Below, in pieces: positions 17,831-29,539 of a stretch of DNA of 64,000 nt. Within the stretch, counting starts at the first letter, position 1; every line of letters starts with the position of its first letter. The position numbers and the translations under genes are program-made. Below the pieces are notes generated by a model that saw only the letters and a list, made by a program, of their open reading frames with translations, searched no databases and was not told where the DNA came from. The stretch is from Limnobacter alexandrii (GTDB taxonomy: Bacteria; Pseudomonadota; Gammaproteobacteria; Burkholderiales; Burkholderiaceae_B). The stretch is taken from NCBI RefSeq assembly GCF_005871185.1, contig NZ_SWKN01000006.1, forward strand, positions 310,001 through 374,000. The letters run 5' to 3'.

Positions 17831-18679
17831 ATGGCCCTAGACGAATTGAAGAGCGGCATCAGTGCCGTACCAGTAGCTGGCGAAATTCTGGCTGGCGCAT
17901 TGGACACCTTTGCTGGCGCACTACCAGCCGCCCCCGAACTGCCTGGCTTGGACGCCATCCCCGGCTTGGATGCATTGCCTATTCCCACCGACAGCCTGCC
18001 TGGCCTGGACTCACTGACAGGTTTGTTGGGCGGCGGTTTGCCCACACCTCCTGCCGGTGTTCCTGGCTTGGACTCAATTCCCGGCTTGGACATGCTGCCA
18101 ACCAGCCCCGACGCGATCACTGACCTGCTGACAGGCGGCCTTCCAGATGCGCCTGCAATTCCTGGTCTTGATGCGATTCCCGGTCTGGACGCACTGCCGC
18201 TGCCAAGCGACGGCGCACCCAGCCTGGACACACTGACAAACCTGCTCGGTGGTGGCTTGCCAGAAGCCCCTGCGCTGCCCGGCCTCGACGCTATTCCAGG
18301 TTTGGATGCACTGCCAATTCCAACAGACGGCCTGCCCAGCCTGAGCACGCTGACTGACCTGCTCAGCGGCGGTTTGCCCGATGCCCCAGCCCTGCCAGGT
18401 TTGGATGCACTTCCTGGCCTGGACGCTATTCCCGGTCTGGATGCACTGCCAATCCCGACAGACGGCCTGCCCGGCCTTGATTCGCTGACTGGCTTGCTCG
18501 GTGGCGGTTTGCCAAGCCTGCCCGGTGGTGGTGACACAGGTGGTGGTCTGCCTGCCAGCCCCATCAGCTTCGAAGACGGCACATTGACCCTGGCCCTGCC
18601 CGAAGGTTTGCCAATTTCGGCATCCGTCAGCATCAGCGGTTTGGAAGTTCCTGAAGCAGGCTTGCCCCTGCCTGCCTAA
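17831..18679 (+). CDS. PGLD-repeat low-complexity protein, unknown function
   Basis: 282 residues, made almost wholly of L, P, G, D, A, S and T, with no cysteine. Residues 37-231 are five tandem units of 33-44 residues with the core LPGLDAIPGLDALPIPTDG, then a Leu-rich segment (LTGLLGGGLP). The N-terminal 36 residues are amphipathic (MALDELKSGISAVPVAGEIL) and are not a typical signal peptide. The last 50 residues turn beta-like (GTLTLALPEGLPISASVSIS). ATG 17831 follows GGAGAA. It is a single-gene unit with its own AT-rich leader and terminator. I do not recognise the family. A structural, granule-surface or matrix role is possible; nothing shows which. Confidence 0.8.
   Translation: MALDELKSGISAVPVAGEILAGALDTFAGALPAAPELPGLDAIPGLDALPIPTDSLPGLDSLTGLLGGGLPTPPAGVPGLDSIPGLDMLPTSPDAITDLLTGGLPDAPAIPGLDAIPGLDALPLPSDGAPSLDTLTNLLGGGLPEAPALPGLDAIPGLDALPIPTDGLPSLSTLTDLLSGGLPDAPALPGLDALPGLDAIPGLDALPIPTDGLPGLDSLTGLLGGGLPSLPGGGDTGGGLPASPISFEDGTLTLALPEGLPISASVSISGLEVPEAGLPLPA
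17939..18523 (+). repeat. Tandem coding repeat, about 117 bp per unit
   Basis: Five in-frame units encode residues 37-76, 77-109, 110-148, 149-187 and 188-231 of the PGLD protein. Units 3 and 4 are exactly 39 codons; unit 2 lacks about six codons and unit 5 has an extra LPGLDA. Such length differences fit slippage or recombination. Confidence 0.85.
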
Positions 18680-18719
18680 ATTTTAGGCAAAAGCGGTTCT
18701 TGACATGACACAGTGGTTT

Positions 18720-18745
18720 AGCCAGCCCTCGGGCTGGCTTTTTTA
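18720..18745 (+). terminator. Intrinsic terminator of the PGLD-repeat gene
   Basis: AGCCAGCCC (18720-18728) pairs with GGGCTGGCT (18731-18739), followed by a T-run to 18744. It ends right at the stop of the convergent rsmI gene. Confidence 0.85.
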
Positions 18746-19667
18746 TTCCTGATCGTTTTTTAATGCCAAGGCCCTGTTGTACACCGTGTTTTTGGCCATG
18801 CCAGTGGCTTTTACCACAACAGCCACGGCGGTTTTCAAAGGCAACTCAGCCAGCAGCAAAGCAAGCCAGGTGTCCAGGTCTGCATTGGCCTGCGCGCTTT
18901 CTGCGTCACTGTTCAAAACCGCGTTACCCCCGATGACCCAAGCCCACTCACCACGCTCAGCGTTCTTGTCTTGCCGCACCTGTTCAAAAACCCGCTCACC
19001 ACTGCCCCGGTAAAAGGTTTCAAACTGCTTGGTCAACTCGCGCCCGGCGCACATGTCACGCCCGCCCATACCCAGGCTTTCCAGGTCATCCACCAATTGA
19101 ATCACGCGGTGGGGCGCTTCAAACAGCACTTGGGGCTCAGGGCAGGCCAGCCAGTTCTTCAAATCCTCCAAACGGTTTTTTCCTTTGGCGGGCAAAAAAC
19201 CACGAAAGGTAAAAGCGCCGTCCACCAGGCCACTGGCAGCCAACACCGCCAATACGCTGCTGGCGCCGGGCACCGGCACCACCGTAAAACCAGCTTCGGC
19301 CACGCAGCGAACCACCACCGCGCCGGGATCCGACACAGCCGGGGTACCGGCATCGCTGACCAATGCCACCGATTCACCACGCTGCAAGCACGCCAACACA
19401 CCTTGTGCGCTTTCACGTTCATTGTGGGCATGGTGGGCCATCAAGGGCTTTTTAATGCCCAAGGCGTCCAGCATTCGGGCGGTGTTGCGGGTGTCTTCCG
19501 CAGCAATGCGGTCTACCTGCTCCAGCACCGCGCGGGCGCGCAAGCTTAAGTCACCCATATTGCCGATGGGGGTTGCCACCACATAGAGGGAAGGTTCTCG
19601 CCTTGCTTCAACCCTCGCGTCAGAATTCACAACATCCTTCACTCCATTCCCCTCACCGGCGTTCTGC

Positions 19668-19669
<2 letters not shown>
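18743..19669 (-). CDS. rsmI: 16S rRNA 2'-O-methyltransferase (C1402)
   Basis: SAM-dependent tetrapyrrole-methylase-fold enzyme that 2'-O-methylates C1402 of 16S rRNA. About 308 residues: LYVVATPIGNMGDLSLRA, EDTRNTARML, SDAGTPAVSDPG and VPGASSVLAVLAASGL are diagnostic. The frame stays open to 20026, but that extension is antisense to yraN. ATG 19669 is the first start outside it, although it shares bases with the yraN ATG. A GTG at 19630 with AAGGA upstream is an equally good start and would place only 12 residues before LYVVATP. Divergent pairing with yraN matches the enterobacterial order. Confidence 0.93.
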
Positions 19670-21526
<1,857 letters not shown>

Positions 21527-21530
21527 TACC

Positions 21531-22022
21531 ATGATCAAGAAGTTTCTTTCACTGTTTTCAACCCTTGCAGTAGTCAGCCTGCTGGCTGCCTGCGGGGGCG
21601 ACAAAGCGCCACAGGTCGATTTTGTCACCATCAAAGGCGAAACCATCAAACCTGCCGATTACCAGGGGCAGGTCATGTTGGTGAACTTTTGGGCGACCAG
21701 CTGTGTGACCTGCGTGAAGGAAATGCCGGACATTGTGGACACCTACAACAAGTACAAAGACCAAGGCTTCAAAACGATTGCTGTGGCCATGAGCTACGAT
21801 CGCCCCGACTACGTGGTGAATTTTGCGGAAACGCGGAAGTTGCCATTTGATGTGGCACTCGATGTGTCTGGCGAGATTGCCAAGGCTTACAAAGATGTGC
21901 AAATTACGCCGACCACGTACGTCATCAACCGCAAGGGCGAGATTATCAAAACCTATGTGGGCGAACCCGATTTTTCGGCCTTGCATGCGCTGATTGAAAA
22001 ATCGCTGGCTGAAAAAGTTTAA
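21531..22022 (+). CDS. TlpA/ResA-like thioredoxin lipoprotein
   Basis: A 163-residue membrane-anchored thioredoxin-fold protein. The signal peptide ends at lipobox LLAAC (Cys21). The redox motif CVTC (C58, C61, in NFWATSCVTCVKEMP) replaces the usual CxPC, and the cis-proline segment is QITPTTYVINRKG. It likely reduces disulfides in periplasmic proteins such as apocytochromes. It starts four bases after the dolP stop, so it is the last gene of the yraN/diaA/dolP run. Confidence 0.92.
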   Translation: MIKKFLSLFSTLAVVSLLAACGGDKAPQVDFVTIKGETIKPADYQGQVMLVNFWATSCVTCVKEMPDIVDTYNKYKDQGFKTIAVAMSYDRPDYVVNFAETRKLPFDVALDVSGEIAKAYKDVQITPTTYVINRKGEIIKTYVGEPDFSALHALIEKSLAEKV

Positions 22023-22048
22023 ACCCGTCAGCATTTACAGAACCGGGC

Positions 22049-22528
22049 TTATTCCTCCCCCCATTTGAAATCATCCATCACGCGGCGATCCCGCTTGGTG
22101 GGTCGCGCCTTGATTTCCAGGGCTGGGTCTTTCATCAACTTGCGGTTGGCCGCCCGCTCGGCACGCTTTTTCGCGCTGTCCATGGTTTCTTCGTAAAGGC
22201 CTTGCGCAATGGTGGCACTGCCCCGCTTGTCGCCCAAGCCTTTGACCACCAGCACCATGTCATCCCAACCCACCGGTACGGTGAGCACATCGCCCACCTG
22301 CACGCCATAGGCAGGCTTCACGCGTTCATCGTTGCACTTCACCTTGCCGCCTTCCACCACTTCGGTGGCCAGCGAACGGGTTTTGAAAAAACGCGCAGCC
22401 CACAACCATTTGTCGATTCGCACCTTGGCACCCGGCGCCGAAAAATCAACTTTGCCGTTGGCGGTTTTGGCGGGTTCGGGATTTCTGTTTTTACTGCGGC
22501 TCAAGACAACTCCATCGGGGATTCCCAC
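22049..22528 (-). CDS. hslR: S4-domain RNA-binding protein, Hsp15 family
   Basis: A 159-residue protein with an S4 domain: RIDKWLWAARFFKTRSLATE is the Hsp15 signature, followed by GGKVKCNDERVKPAYGVQVGD. Hsp15 binds free 50S subunits carrying nascent chains and recycles them. The C-terminal basic tail (KKRAERAANRKLMKDP) is typical. The frame opens with GTG at 22528; a TTG near 22504 is also possible, because the first 30 residues before the S4 domain are not conserved. It is divergent from the dehydrogenase gene at 22594. Confidence 0.9.
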   Translation of the reverse strand: MGIPDGVVLSRSKNRNPEPAKTANGKVDFSAPGAKVRIDKWLWAARFFKTRSLATEVVEGGKVKCNDERVKPAYGVQVGDVLTVPVGWDDMVLVVKGLGDKRGSATIAQGLYEETMDSAKKRAERAANRKLMKDPALEIKARPTKRDRRVMDDFKWGEE

Positions 22529-22593
22529 ACTGGCTGGCCTACCTTGGTTCAGGTAGCCTTTGGGACTTCCATGAATTCAGACAAGGACAAGCT

Positions 22594-23703
22594 GTGAAAC
22601 ACTCCATCGCAATTATTCCTGGCGACGGCATCGGTCAGGAAATTATGCCAGAAGCACTGAAGGTACTGGCTTGGGCAGAAAAAACCCATGGCATTGCGCT
22701 GGAGTTGCACCACAAAGACTGGGCACACTGCAATTATTACCTTGAACACGGCACCATGATGCCCGATGACTGGAAGCCCCAGCTAGAGGCCTGCGAAGCC
22801 ATTTTGTTCGGCGCGGTGGGCATGCCCCACCTGGTGCCCGACCACATTTCCCTGTGGGGCTCGCTGCTGCGCTACCGCCGCGAATTTGACCAGTACGTGA
22901 ACTTGCGCCCCGTGAAACTGCTGCCCGGCGCGCCCTGCCCCTTGGCCAACAAACAACCGGGCGACATCGACTTTGTGGTGGTGCGGGAAAACACCGAAGG
23001 CGAATACTCGGCCGTGGGTGGCCGCATGTTTGAAGGCACCGACCGTGAAATTGTGCTGCAGGAAAGTGTTTTCACCCGTCATGGCGTTGATCGTGTGTTG
23101 AAGTTTGCTTTCGAGATGGCACAAAATCGTCCCCGCAAAAAACTTACTGCCGCCACCAAAAGCAATGGCATTGCCATCAGCATGCCCTACTGGGACGAGC
23201 GGGTGGACAACATGGCCCAAGGCTATCCTGAGGTGACTTACGACAAACAACACGTGGATATTCTCGCCGCGCGGTTCGTGATGCAACCCGAGCGTTTTGA
23301 TGTGGTGGTGGCCAGCAACCTGTTTGGCGACATTCTCAGCGACCTGGGGCCAGCCTGCACTGGCACCATTGGCCTGGCACCCTCGGCCAACTTGAACCCT
23401 GACCGAACATTCCCTTCGCTGTTTGAGCCCGTGCACGGATCGGCACCCGACATTGCAGGCAAAGGCATTGCCAATCCGATCGCCATGATTTGGTCTGCCG
23501 CCTTGATGATCCAGTTTTTGGGCAACAGCCCGGCCGTGATGGCAGCGGGTCGCCAAGCCAGTTACCAACAGGCCCACGACCAAATTCTGACCGCCATTGA
23601 AACCGTGCTGGAGAGTGGTGACCCTGCTGTATTGACAGGTGACCTGAAAGGAAAAGGCACCACCAAAACCTTGGGCGATGCCATTGTAAAAGCACTGGGT
23701 TAA
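22594..23703 (+). CDS. D-malate/tartrate dehydrogenase (decarboxylating)
   Basis: NAD-dependent beta-decarboxylating dehydrogenase of 369 residues, of the TtuC/DmlA group. Motifs: IIPGDGIGQEIMPEAL, RENTEGEYSAVGGRMFEGTD (the substrate loop, which separates it from isopropylmalate and isocitrate enzymes), SNLFGDILSDLG and EPVHGSAPDIAGKGIANP. The start is GTG with AAGGA seven bases upstream. Likely oxidises D-malate or L-tartrate to pyruvate or oxaloglycolate. No transporter or regulator of that pathway is adjacent. Confidence 0.92.
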   Translation: MKHSIAIIPGDGIGQEIMPEALKVLAWAEKTHGIALELHHKDWAHCNYYLEHGTMMPDDWKPQLEACEAILFGAVGMPHLVPDHISLWGSLLRYRREFDQYVNLRPVKLLPGAPCPLANKQPGDIDFVVVRENTEGEYSAVGGRMFEGTDREIVLQESVFTRHGVDRVLKFAFEMAQNRPRKKLTAATKSNGIAISMPYWDERVDNMAQGYPEVTYDKQHVDILAARFVMQPERFDVVVASNLFGDILSDLGPACTGTIGLAPSANLNPDRTFPSLFEPVHGSAPDIAGKGIANPIAMIWSAALMIQFLGNSPAVMAAGRQASYQQAHDQILTAIETVLESGDPAVLTGDLKGKGTTKTLGDAIVKALG

Positions 23704-23721
23704 ATACCCCGCGATGAACGC

Positions 23722-24366
23722 TTAATTCGCCCCGTTCTTGGCCAAATACCAGCCAGTGTGCGTGGGGCGAAGTGCCATCTCAATGACAAAACTGGGCTGC
23801 AAGGTACCCGCCACTGCGGTACCGGTGCTCAAGGTGAACACCGAGGGGTCAAACGACTCCACCTTCAGATTTTTGAAGTGGTTCAGCATGTGCGCATCTT
23901 TCAAGCTGGCCTCGAAGCGGGCCGACACGGCGTCTTCCTGACCAAAAGGCTTGTTTCGAATGTAATCAACAGTTTTTTCAACCCACAAGCGACCAAAACA
24001 CAGGGCCTCATTGTCGCCTTGTGGCCCTTGTCGGAAGTGAATGCCTTCCAGTTTTTTCAGGCCGCTTGAGGGCATGATCACCCAGCGGCCATCGCGGGTT
24101 TGAAAAATATCCAGCAAACCCGACAAATCCCAAGCCTTGACCTCGCGGGCCACCGCACTGTTGGCCGGCACCTGGTCGCGCGCATACTGCTCAATCGCTT
24201 CCGGACTGGGCAAACGGGCGCACAGGGCACCGTGGCTCAAAATAAAGGTTTCAGCCCTTGCACCTTTGAGCAAATTGTCTTCATTCAGGTTGGTGCGGGG
24301 GTTACAAGCCACCAGCAAGCCCGTCAGCAGGGCTAGGGCAATCCAGTTAAAAACAGGGCGGATCAT
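23722..24366 (-). CDS. Hypothetical lipoprotein
   Basis: 214 residues. The signal peptide MIRPVFNWIALALLTG leads to lipobox LLVAC (Cys21). The mature domain has mixed alpha/beta composition with no motif I recognise. It lies convergent to the malate dehydrogenase gene and 83 bases downstream of the caspase-like gene on the same strand, so it may be the tail of that transcript, linking it loosely to the T6SS region. Possible role in that system is conjecture. Confidence 0.75.
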   Translation of the reverse strand: MIRPVFNWIALALLTGLLVACNPRTNLNEDNLLKGARAETFILSHGALCARLPSPEAIEQYARDQVPANSAVAREVKAWDLSGLLDIFQTRDGRWVIMPSSGLKKLEGIHFRQGPQGDNEALCFGRLWVEKTVDYIRNKPFGQEDAVSARFEASLKDAHMLNHFKNLKVESFDPSVFTLSTGTAVAGTLQPSFVIEMALRPTHTGWYLAKNGAN

Positions 24367-24449
24367 TTTTCAGCTTCCTTTTTCACTTGCTAACATTGTG
24401 AACCTTTGTGTCAGCAAGCGAAGCGTCAAAGAAAGGCGGAAAGGCCTGC

Positions 24450-25841
24450 CTATTTGCGCGCATGGCCCAGGGCGCGGGGCGGTGAATAACCCAGTTGCCT
24501 TGCCAGTGCCTCGGCTTGGGCAGCCAGAAGGGGTTGCGCTGCCTCGCGGTAGTAAAGTGCCAATTCATAGCTTGCAATGCCGTTGCCCAATCCACCGGCG
24601 TACTGCAACCAGCCCACATAACGCAATTGGCCTTGTTCAGTGTCGGCTTGCTTGTGCAAACGCGCAATCCGGGCGGCTGCATCCTTGTCGCCACGCGCGG
24701 CCCGGATCAGGTCAGCATCGGCGTCCACCTGTTCTCGGGCTGGCAATGATTCCGGCAAGACAAAACTGGTTTTGAACAACTTCACCTCTGTGTTGCGCAA
24801 CACCTTGAGTGCCTGTTGGGCACCGGTTTGATACACCTTCACCGACCTGGCGTGGATGCTGTTCGGGAAAGACTTTAAAAAAGACTGACACAAGCGAAGC
24901 AGGTCGACGGGCCACTGCGTGGACTGAATGACCTGCCAGGCTGCGGATTCCTCGGGCAACATGGCCTGTAACGCGGGCTCCCCGGGCAACGCAGAAGCCA
25001 CAGCCAGCGGAACCTGCACGCGGGCGTTGTCAGCAATAAACGGGTTTTGGGCCAAGCGCCGGATTGCGGCAAGCGGGTGATTCAGCATGGTGCTTTCCAC
25101 ATCGTCCTTCACCATCCGAAACAGGTCATTGAACGTAATATGCCCAGGCGATTCGCGAAGCTGTTTCACCAAAGCACCGGTGTAAAAGGTATTTTGATCG
25201 GCACTGGCTGGTGACACCGCAGGTTTGCCGGCACCCGTTGAAAAACAGACCAGGCTGCCCACCGGCGCTTCAACCTGATTCAAACCCTCGCCATCGCCCA
25301 GCGCATTGCGCAAATCGGTTCGGCATGCATCAATCACTGTGATGTTCAGTGCCTGCGGCCTGGGTGGCAAGGCAGCCAGTAATTTTTGCTGCAACACCAG
25401 GGAACGTGCCAACAAATCACGACGGGGCGCAGTGGGGTTGGCCCCCGAAGCCAACAACAAATTATTGGAATCAAGCTGCAAGCCGTGCCCTGCGTAATAA
25501 AACAGGGTTACTGCGTCCGCAGGTGCTTGTGCCACACGTTTCACAAACTCATTCACCGTGGTTTGCAGGCTGTTTTCGTCCAGGTTCATGGCCTGGGTTA
25601 CATCAAAACCCCGAAAGGCCAAAGCCTCGCCAAGGTCCATCACATTTTTGTGAATCGGTGGCAAATCATGCGGAACCGGGTAATCGCCATTGCCAATCAA
25701 CAACGCCAGCCGGTGTGTGTAGGGTACGGCCTGCTCACCGGCTTGCACGGGGTTGGGCCTAAAAACAATCGGTGCTGCGGCAAGTACACCCGCCATCCCC
25801 AGCAGGGTTTGCAGTGCGCCTCGCCGCCCTGGTGAGTGCAT
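24450..25841 (-). CDS. Caspase-fold (peptidase C14) protein with Tat-like signal, T6SS-linked
   Basis: 463 residues. The N-terminus MHSPGRRGALQTLLGMAGVL has twin arginines before a hydrophobic stretch and an AAAP/VQA region, suggesting export, possibly by Tat. The p20-like caspase domain (about 42-285) starts HRLALLIGNGDYP. The catalytic dyad is His119 in YYAGHG and Cys173 in IDACRTD, both intact. The C-terminal 180 residues are helical, with SEL1-like hints (YAGGLGNGIASYELALYY). The ATG lies four bases after the clpV stop, so it is co-transcribed with the T6SS. A start 12 codons earlier would overlap clpV. Substrate and role are unknown. Confidence 0.88.
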   Translation of the reverse strand: MHSPGRRGALQTLLGMAGVLAAAPIVFRPNPVQAGEQAVPYTHRLALLIGNGDYPVPHDLPPIHKNVMDLGEALAFRGFDVTQAMNLDENSLQTTVNEFVKRVAQAPADAVTLFYYAGHGLQLDSNNLLLASGANPTAPRRDLLARSLVLQQKLLAALPPRPQALNITVIDACRTDLRNALGDGEGLNQVEAPVGSLVCFSTGAGKPAVSPASADQNTFYTGALVKQLRESPGHITFNDLFRMVKDDVESTMLNHPLAAIRRLAQNPFIADNARVQVPLAVASALPGEPALQAMLPEESAAWQVIQSTQWPVDLLRLCQSFLKSFPNSIHARSVKVYQTGAQQALKVLRNTEVKLFKTSFVLPESLPAREQVDADADLIRAARGDKDAAARIARLHKQADTEQGQLRYVGWLQYAGGLGNGIASYELALYYREAAQPLLAAQAEALARQLGYSPPRALGHARK

Positions 25842-25845
25842 TGAA

Positions 25846-28512
25846 TTATTCGTAGTGATAAGTGAATTCCTGACCATCGGTACCGATTCTCAATGTAGTC
25901 ACCGGCCTGCCCTGCAAGGTGGCCTGCAACAATTGTCGGCTCACTGTGGGCAACAAGGTGTTGCTCAAAATAGTGCCCACCATTCGCCCGCCCGAGTCAG
26001 CCTCGTTGCAGCGCGCCACAATGCGGTCGATCACCGAGGCATCCATGTGAACGGCCATGCGGTGTGTGCTGGCAATGCGTTGCTGAATACGATCCAATTG
26101 CAGGCGAACGATGTTGGCCAGCATGTCGCTGGAAAGCGGGAAGTAAGGCACCACTTCCAGTCGCCCCAGCAAGGCGGGTGGAAACACTTGAAGCATAGGT
26201 GCACGCAATGCCTGAACAAGTTCCTCGGGTTGAGGCATTTCGCCAGTGGCCAAACCCGCTTTGCAAAGGGCCATCAATTCCCGGGTTCCCACATTTGTGG
26301 TCAGCAAAATCAGCGTGTTCCGAAAATCGATTCTGCGGCCTTCGCCGTCTTCCATCCAGCCTTTGTCAAACACCTGAAAAAACAGTTCGTGTACATCGGG
26401 GTGGGCTTTCTCGACTTCATCCAGCAACACCACACTGTATGGTTTGCGGCGCACAGCCTCAGTCAATACACCGCCTTCGCCATACCCCACATAACCGGGT
26501 GGCGCACCTTTCAGTGAAGACACGGTGTGCGCTTCTTGATACTCGCTCATGTTGATGGTGATCACATTGTGTTCACCGCCATACAAGTTTTCGGCCAGGG
26601 CCAAGGCAGTTTCGGTTTTACCCACACCCGATGTGCCAGCCAACAGGAACACGCCCACCGGTTTGTTGGGGTCGTCCAGGCCAGCACGGTTGGTTTGTAT
26701 TCGGCGTGCAATGGTGTCCAACGCATGGGGCTGACCCACAATTCGCGCACCCAGTGCACTGCTCAGGTTCAGCACATTCTCAATTTCATTGCGCACCATG
26801 CGCCCCACGGGAATGCCGGTCCAGTCGGCCACCACCGCAGCCACACATTGCGCATCCACCTGCGGGTGAATCATGGGTGTTTCACCCTGAAGTGCTTTGA
26901 TCTCGCTGTCCAACATCTGAAGTTCTGCAAGATTGGAAAGTGTCGCCCCGCTGCCCGGCTCAAGGGCGTCGGCTTCATCCATTGTTTTACGCAAAGCCAG
27001 CAAGGCGTCCAGAATCCGCTTTTCCTGCAACCACTGCGATTGCAGCCTGTCCAGTTCCGCAGTCAGTGCGGCTGATTCATGGTCGATGTCAGCCAGGCGT
27101 GCCGTGTGTTCGCGCCCAAGAGTCGACTCTTTGTCGATGGCGTCACGCTCAAGTTTAAGGGCTTGCAGTTTGTTTTGAATCAACTCGATGGGCGCTGGCA
27201 CTGCATGCTGGGAAACCGCCACACGTGCACAGGCTGTGTCGAGCAGGCTGATTGCCTTGTCGGGCAACTGGCGTGCGGGAATGTAGCGATGAGAAAGTTT
27301 GACTGCGGCTTGCACCGCTTCATCCAACAATAAAACACCGTGGTGGGCTTGCATGGCTTGCGCCAACCCACGAAGCATTTCAATGCCCTGGGCCTCGCAG
27401 GGCTCCTCCACCTGCACCACCTGAAAACGACGAGTAAGTGCCGGGTCTTTTTCAATGTACTTTTTGTACTCGGCCCAGGTTGTGGCACCAATGGTTCGAA
27501 GTGTGCCACGCGCCAAAGCGGGCTTGAGCAAATTGGCTGCATCGCCGGTTCCCTGGTTGCCACCAGCACCCACCAGAGTATGCACTTCATCAATGAACAA
27601 AATGGTGCTTTGCTCACTGGCCTGAATTTCATCGATCACCTGGCGAAGCCGCTGTTCGAACTCGCCTTTCATGGAAGCACCTGCCTGCAACAAACCGAGG
27701 TCGAGGGTTAAAATGCGCACCCCTCGCAGCGCAGGTGGCACCTCACCGGCAACCACTTGCAAGGCAAACCCCTCGACCACTGCGGTTTTACCCACCCCGG
27801 CCTCCCCGGTAATCAAGGGATTGTTCTGCCGCCGGCGAAGCAGAATATCAATGATTTGGCGCACCTCCAGTTCGCGCCCACACACCGGGTCGATGTCGCC
27901 GCGTTTTGCTTTTTCGGTGAGGTCGACGGTGTAGCGCGCCAAAGCCTCTTCGCCGCCCAGCTGCGCAGCGTGCATTGCGCCACTGGCCTCGCCAGGCAGT
28001 GCACCTTGCGGCAATTCAGCGGTCAACAAAGCCTGTTCCGCAGAACTCGCAACCAGACTCTCGAAATTTTCACTTAAGACTGCTTCAGGAATCTGTTTGA
28101 AGTGAGGCGAAATTCTCAGCAATTCCTGCAACAGAAAATCGGTTTTCAGCAAAGCCACCAAAACATGACCCGTGCGCACCTTCTGGGCGCCAAACATTAG
28201 CGAGGCGTAAACCCACGCCCTTTCTACGGCATTGGTGATGGACTCTGACAAATCGGAGATGCCTTGTGCGCCACTGGGCTGACGCTCAAGGGCACGCTGT
28301 ACATCGGCAAGCACTGCGCCCTCATCCAGCTCAAAATGCCGAAGAATGTGGTGCCAGTCGCTGTCATCCTGATGAAGAATTTGGGCCACCCAGTGCACCA
28401 GTTGCACATACGGATTTCCCCGAAGTTTGCACAGCACAGTGGCACCTTCAACCGACTTGAAAGCAATGGGGTTTAGTTTGGCAAACAGCGACACACGGCT
28501 GATGTTGCTCAT
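25846..28512 (-). CDS. tssH: T6SS ATPase ClpV/TssH
   Basis: AAA+ unfoldase of 888 residues that disassembles the contracted TssB/TssC sheath. Clp-N repeats come first, then AAA1 with Walker A GEAGVGKT (residues 236-243) and Walker [10 protein letters not shown], a coiled middle domain, and AAA2 with GTSGVGKT and [11 protein letters not shown], then the D2-small domain. The opening [20 protein letters not shown] is typical of ClpV rather than ClpB. ATG 28512 overlaps the tssG stop as ATGA and has GGAG upstream; the 35-residue N-terminal extension is antisense-like and rejected. Confidence 0.96.
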   Translation of the reverse strand: MSNISRVSLFAKLNPIAFKSVEGATVLCKLRGNPYVQLVHWVAQILHQDDSDWHHILRHFELDEGAVLADVQRALERQPSGAQGISDLSESITNAVERAWVYASLMFGAQKVRTGHVLVALLKTDFLLQELLRISPHFKQIPEAVLSENFESLVASSAEQALLTAELPQGALPGEASGAMHAAQLGGEEALARYTVDLTEKAKRGDIDPVCGRELEVRQIIDILLRRRQNNPLITGEAGVGKTAVVEGFALQVVAGEVPPALRGVRILTLDLGLLQAGASMKGEFEQRLRQVIDEIQASEQSTILFIDEVHTLVGAGGNQGTGDAANLLKPALARGTLRTIGATTWAEYKKYIEKDPALTRRFQVVQVEEPCEAQGIEMLRGLAQAMQAHHGVLLLDEAVQAAVKLSHRYIPARQLPDKAISLLDTACARVAVSQHAVPAPIELIQNKLQALKLERDAIDKESTLGREHTARLADIDHESAALTAELDRLQSQWLQEKRILDALLALRKTMDEADALEPGSGATLSNLAELQMLDSEIKALQGETPMIHPQVDAQCVAAVVADWTGIPVGRMVRNEIENVLNLSSALGARIVGQPHALDTIARRIQTNRAGLDDPNKPVGVFLLAGTSGVGKTETALALAENLYGGEHNVITINMSEYQEAHTVSSLKGAPPGYVGYGEGGVLTEAVRRKPYSVVLLDEVEKAHPDVHELFFQVFDKGWMEDGEGRRIDFRNTLILLTTNVGTRELMALCKAGLATGEMPQPEELVQALRAPMLQVFPPALLGRLEVVPYFPLSSDMLANIVRLQLDRIQQRIASTHRMAVHMDASVIDRIVARCNEADSGGRMVGTILSNTLLPTVSRQLLQATLQGRPVTTLRIGTDGQEFTYHYE

Positions 28513-29525
28513 GTAGAACTCCGGAACAAGGAAGAATGAGAGGGAACTGCCGGGCACTTCAGGCGAACTGTTGCGGGCTTCTGTGTTCGTGCATGCACCT
28601 GCATTTGACCCAGCCAAGCGGTGCGACCCAGTTGAACCTCGCCGTTCAGGCGAGCGCGCGGAATTTGATCGGTTCTGACCTGAAGTTCGAACTCACAATC
28701 AAATTCCAGCCCCAAATAGGCGTGAATGGCCTGAACAAGACGCATGCGGCCCTCCGTGGCGGGCAGCAATTGCAGATAGGCCGCGAATGTCATGGGACCC
28801 AGTTCAATTTTGATCTTGCTTTGGGCGCACCATACCCTGCTACCCAGCATGGCCCCGTGCCCAAGCGCCTGCTCAGCCGAACACAAGCCCGCTTGCACCG
28901 GCAATTGCAACCACTGCGCCTGAAACGGCACAATGCGCACGGGTGTGCCTGTCAAGGCATACAGGCTGCTGGCCAACCCTTCCTGGGTTTTGGTGCGACG
29001 GGTAAAATGCCCCGCCAAGCCTGCGCGAAAGTGGGTGGGCAAGGCCTCACGGCCCCAGCAACTTGATACGCCATGCCCAAATAAACTATTGAGGTGCTGG
29101 GTAAATGGATTGAAGTTGCTTCGATGATAAGCAATGTGCGGCTGTGATTCCGCCCATGCCCTGTAGAAAAGCAGGTAAGCCCTGTGGTGAAAAATATCCA
29201 GAAACTCGGAGAATGTGGGGTCATTCCACTGATGAACGCGTGTGTACGCATGCTCGGTGTAATGCAAGGGCAACGCGCCATTGGGGCCCAGTAAACCAAA
29301 ATTCTGAACAAACAGTTTGCGAACAGCCCCCAGGCGACCGGCCTGAATGGTTTCTTCCCGCTTGAAGTCTTGCGTGGCAAAGTCAAGGTAAGGGCGCTGC
29401 CCCAAACGCACTGGGTCGTCGCGCAGGCGCAATGATTTACCCAGCAAGGGCTTGCCTGAATTGGCATGCTCAATTTGTCGCAGCAAGGCAAAAAAATTGG
29501 GGGCCGGTGGTGTGGGCATGGTCAT
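28509..29525 (-). CDS. tssG: T6SS baseplate protein TssG
   Basis: 338-residue TssG (VasB/ImpH), part of the TssE-F-G-K baseplate wedge. Family features: FALLRQIEHANSGKPLLG at the N-terminus, a FGLLGPNGALPLHYTEHAY block and FLDIFHHRAYLLFYRAW. These are strongly conserved in TssG. It overlaps tssH by four bases and follows tssF by 14. Length is normal. Confidence 0.95.
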   Translation of the reverse strand: MTMPTPPAPNFFALLRQIEHANSGKPLLGKSLRLRDDPVRLGQRPYLDFATQDFKREETIQAGRLGAVRKLFVQNFGLLGPNGALPLHYTEHAYTRVHQWNDPTFSEFLDIFHHRAYLLFYRAWAESQPHIAYHRSNFNPFTQHLNSLFGHGVSSCWGREALPTHFRAGLAGHFTRRTKTQEGLASSLYALTGTPVRIVPFQAQWLQLPVQAGLCSAEQALGHGAMLGSRVWCAQSKIKIELGPMTFAAYLQLLPATEGRMRLVQAIHAYLGLEFDCEFELQVRTDQIPRARLNGEVQLGRTAWLGQMQVHARTQKPATVRLKCPAVPSHSSLFRSST

Positions 29526-29539
29526 GCGCGTGAATCTGC

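Noticed and set aside
17791-18633. 280-residue open frame antisense to the PGLD gene
   Set aside because: It is a shadow of the tandem repeat: biased codons leave the complement free of stops. No ribosome site or known motif; the plus-strand gene has a start signal, leader and terminator.
28513-28617. 35-residue N-terminal extension of ClpV
   Set aside because: It is antisense to the end of tssG in sense of frame use, has no ribosome site, and the ATGA overlap at 28512 with GGAG upstream is a clear start.
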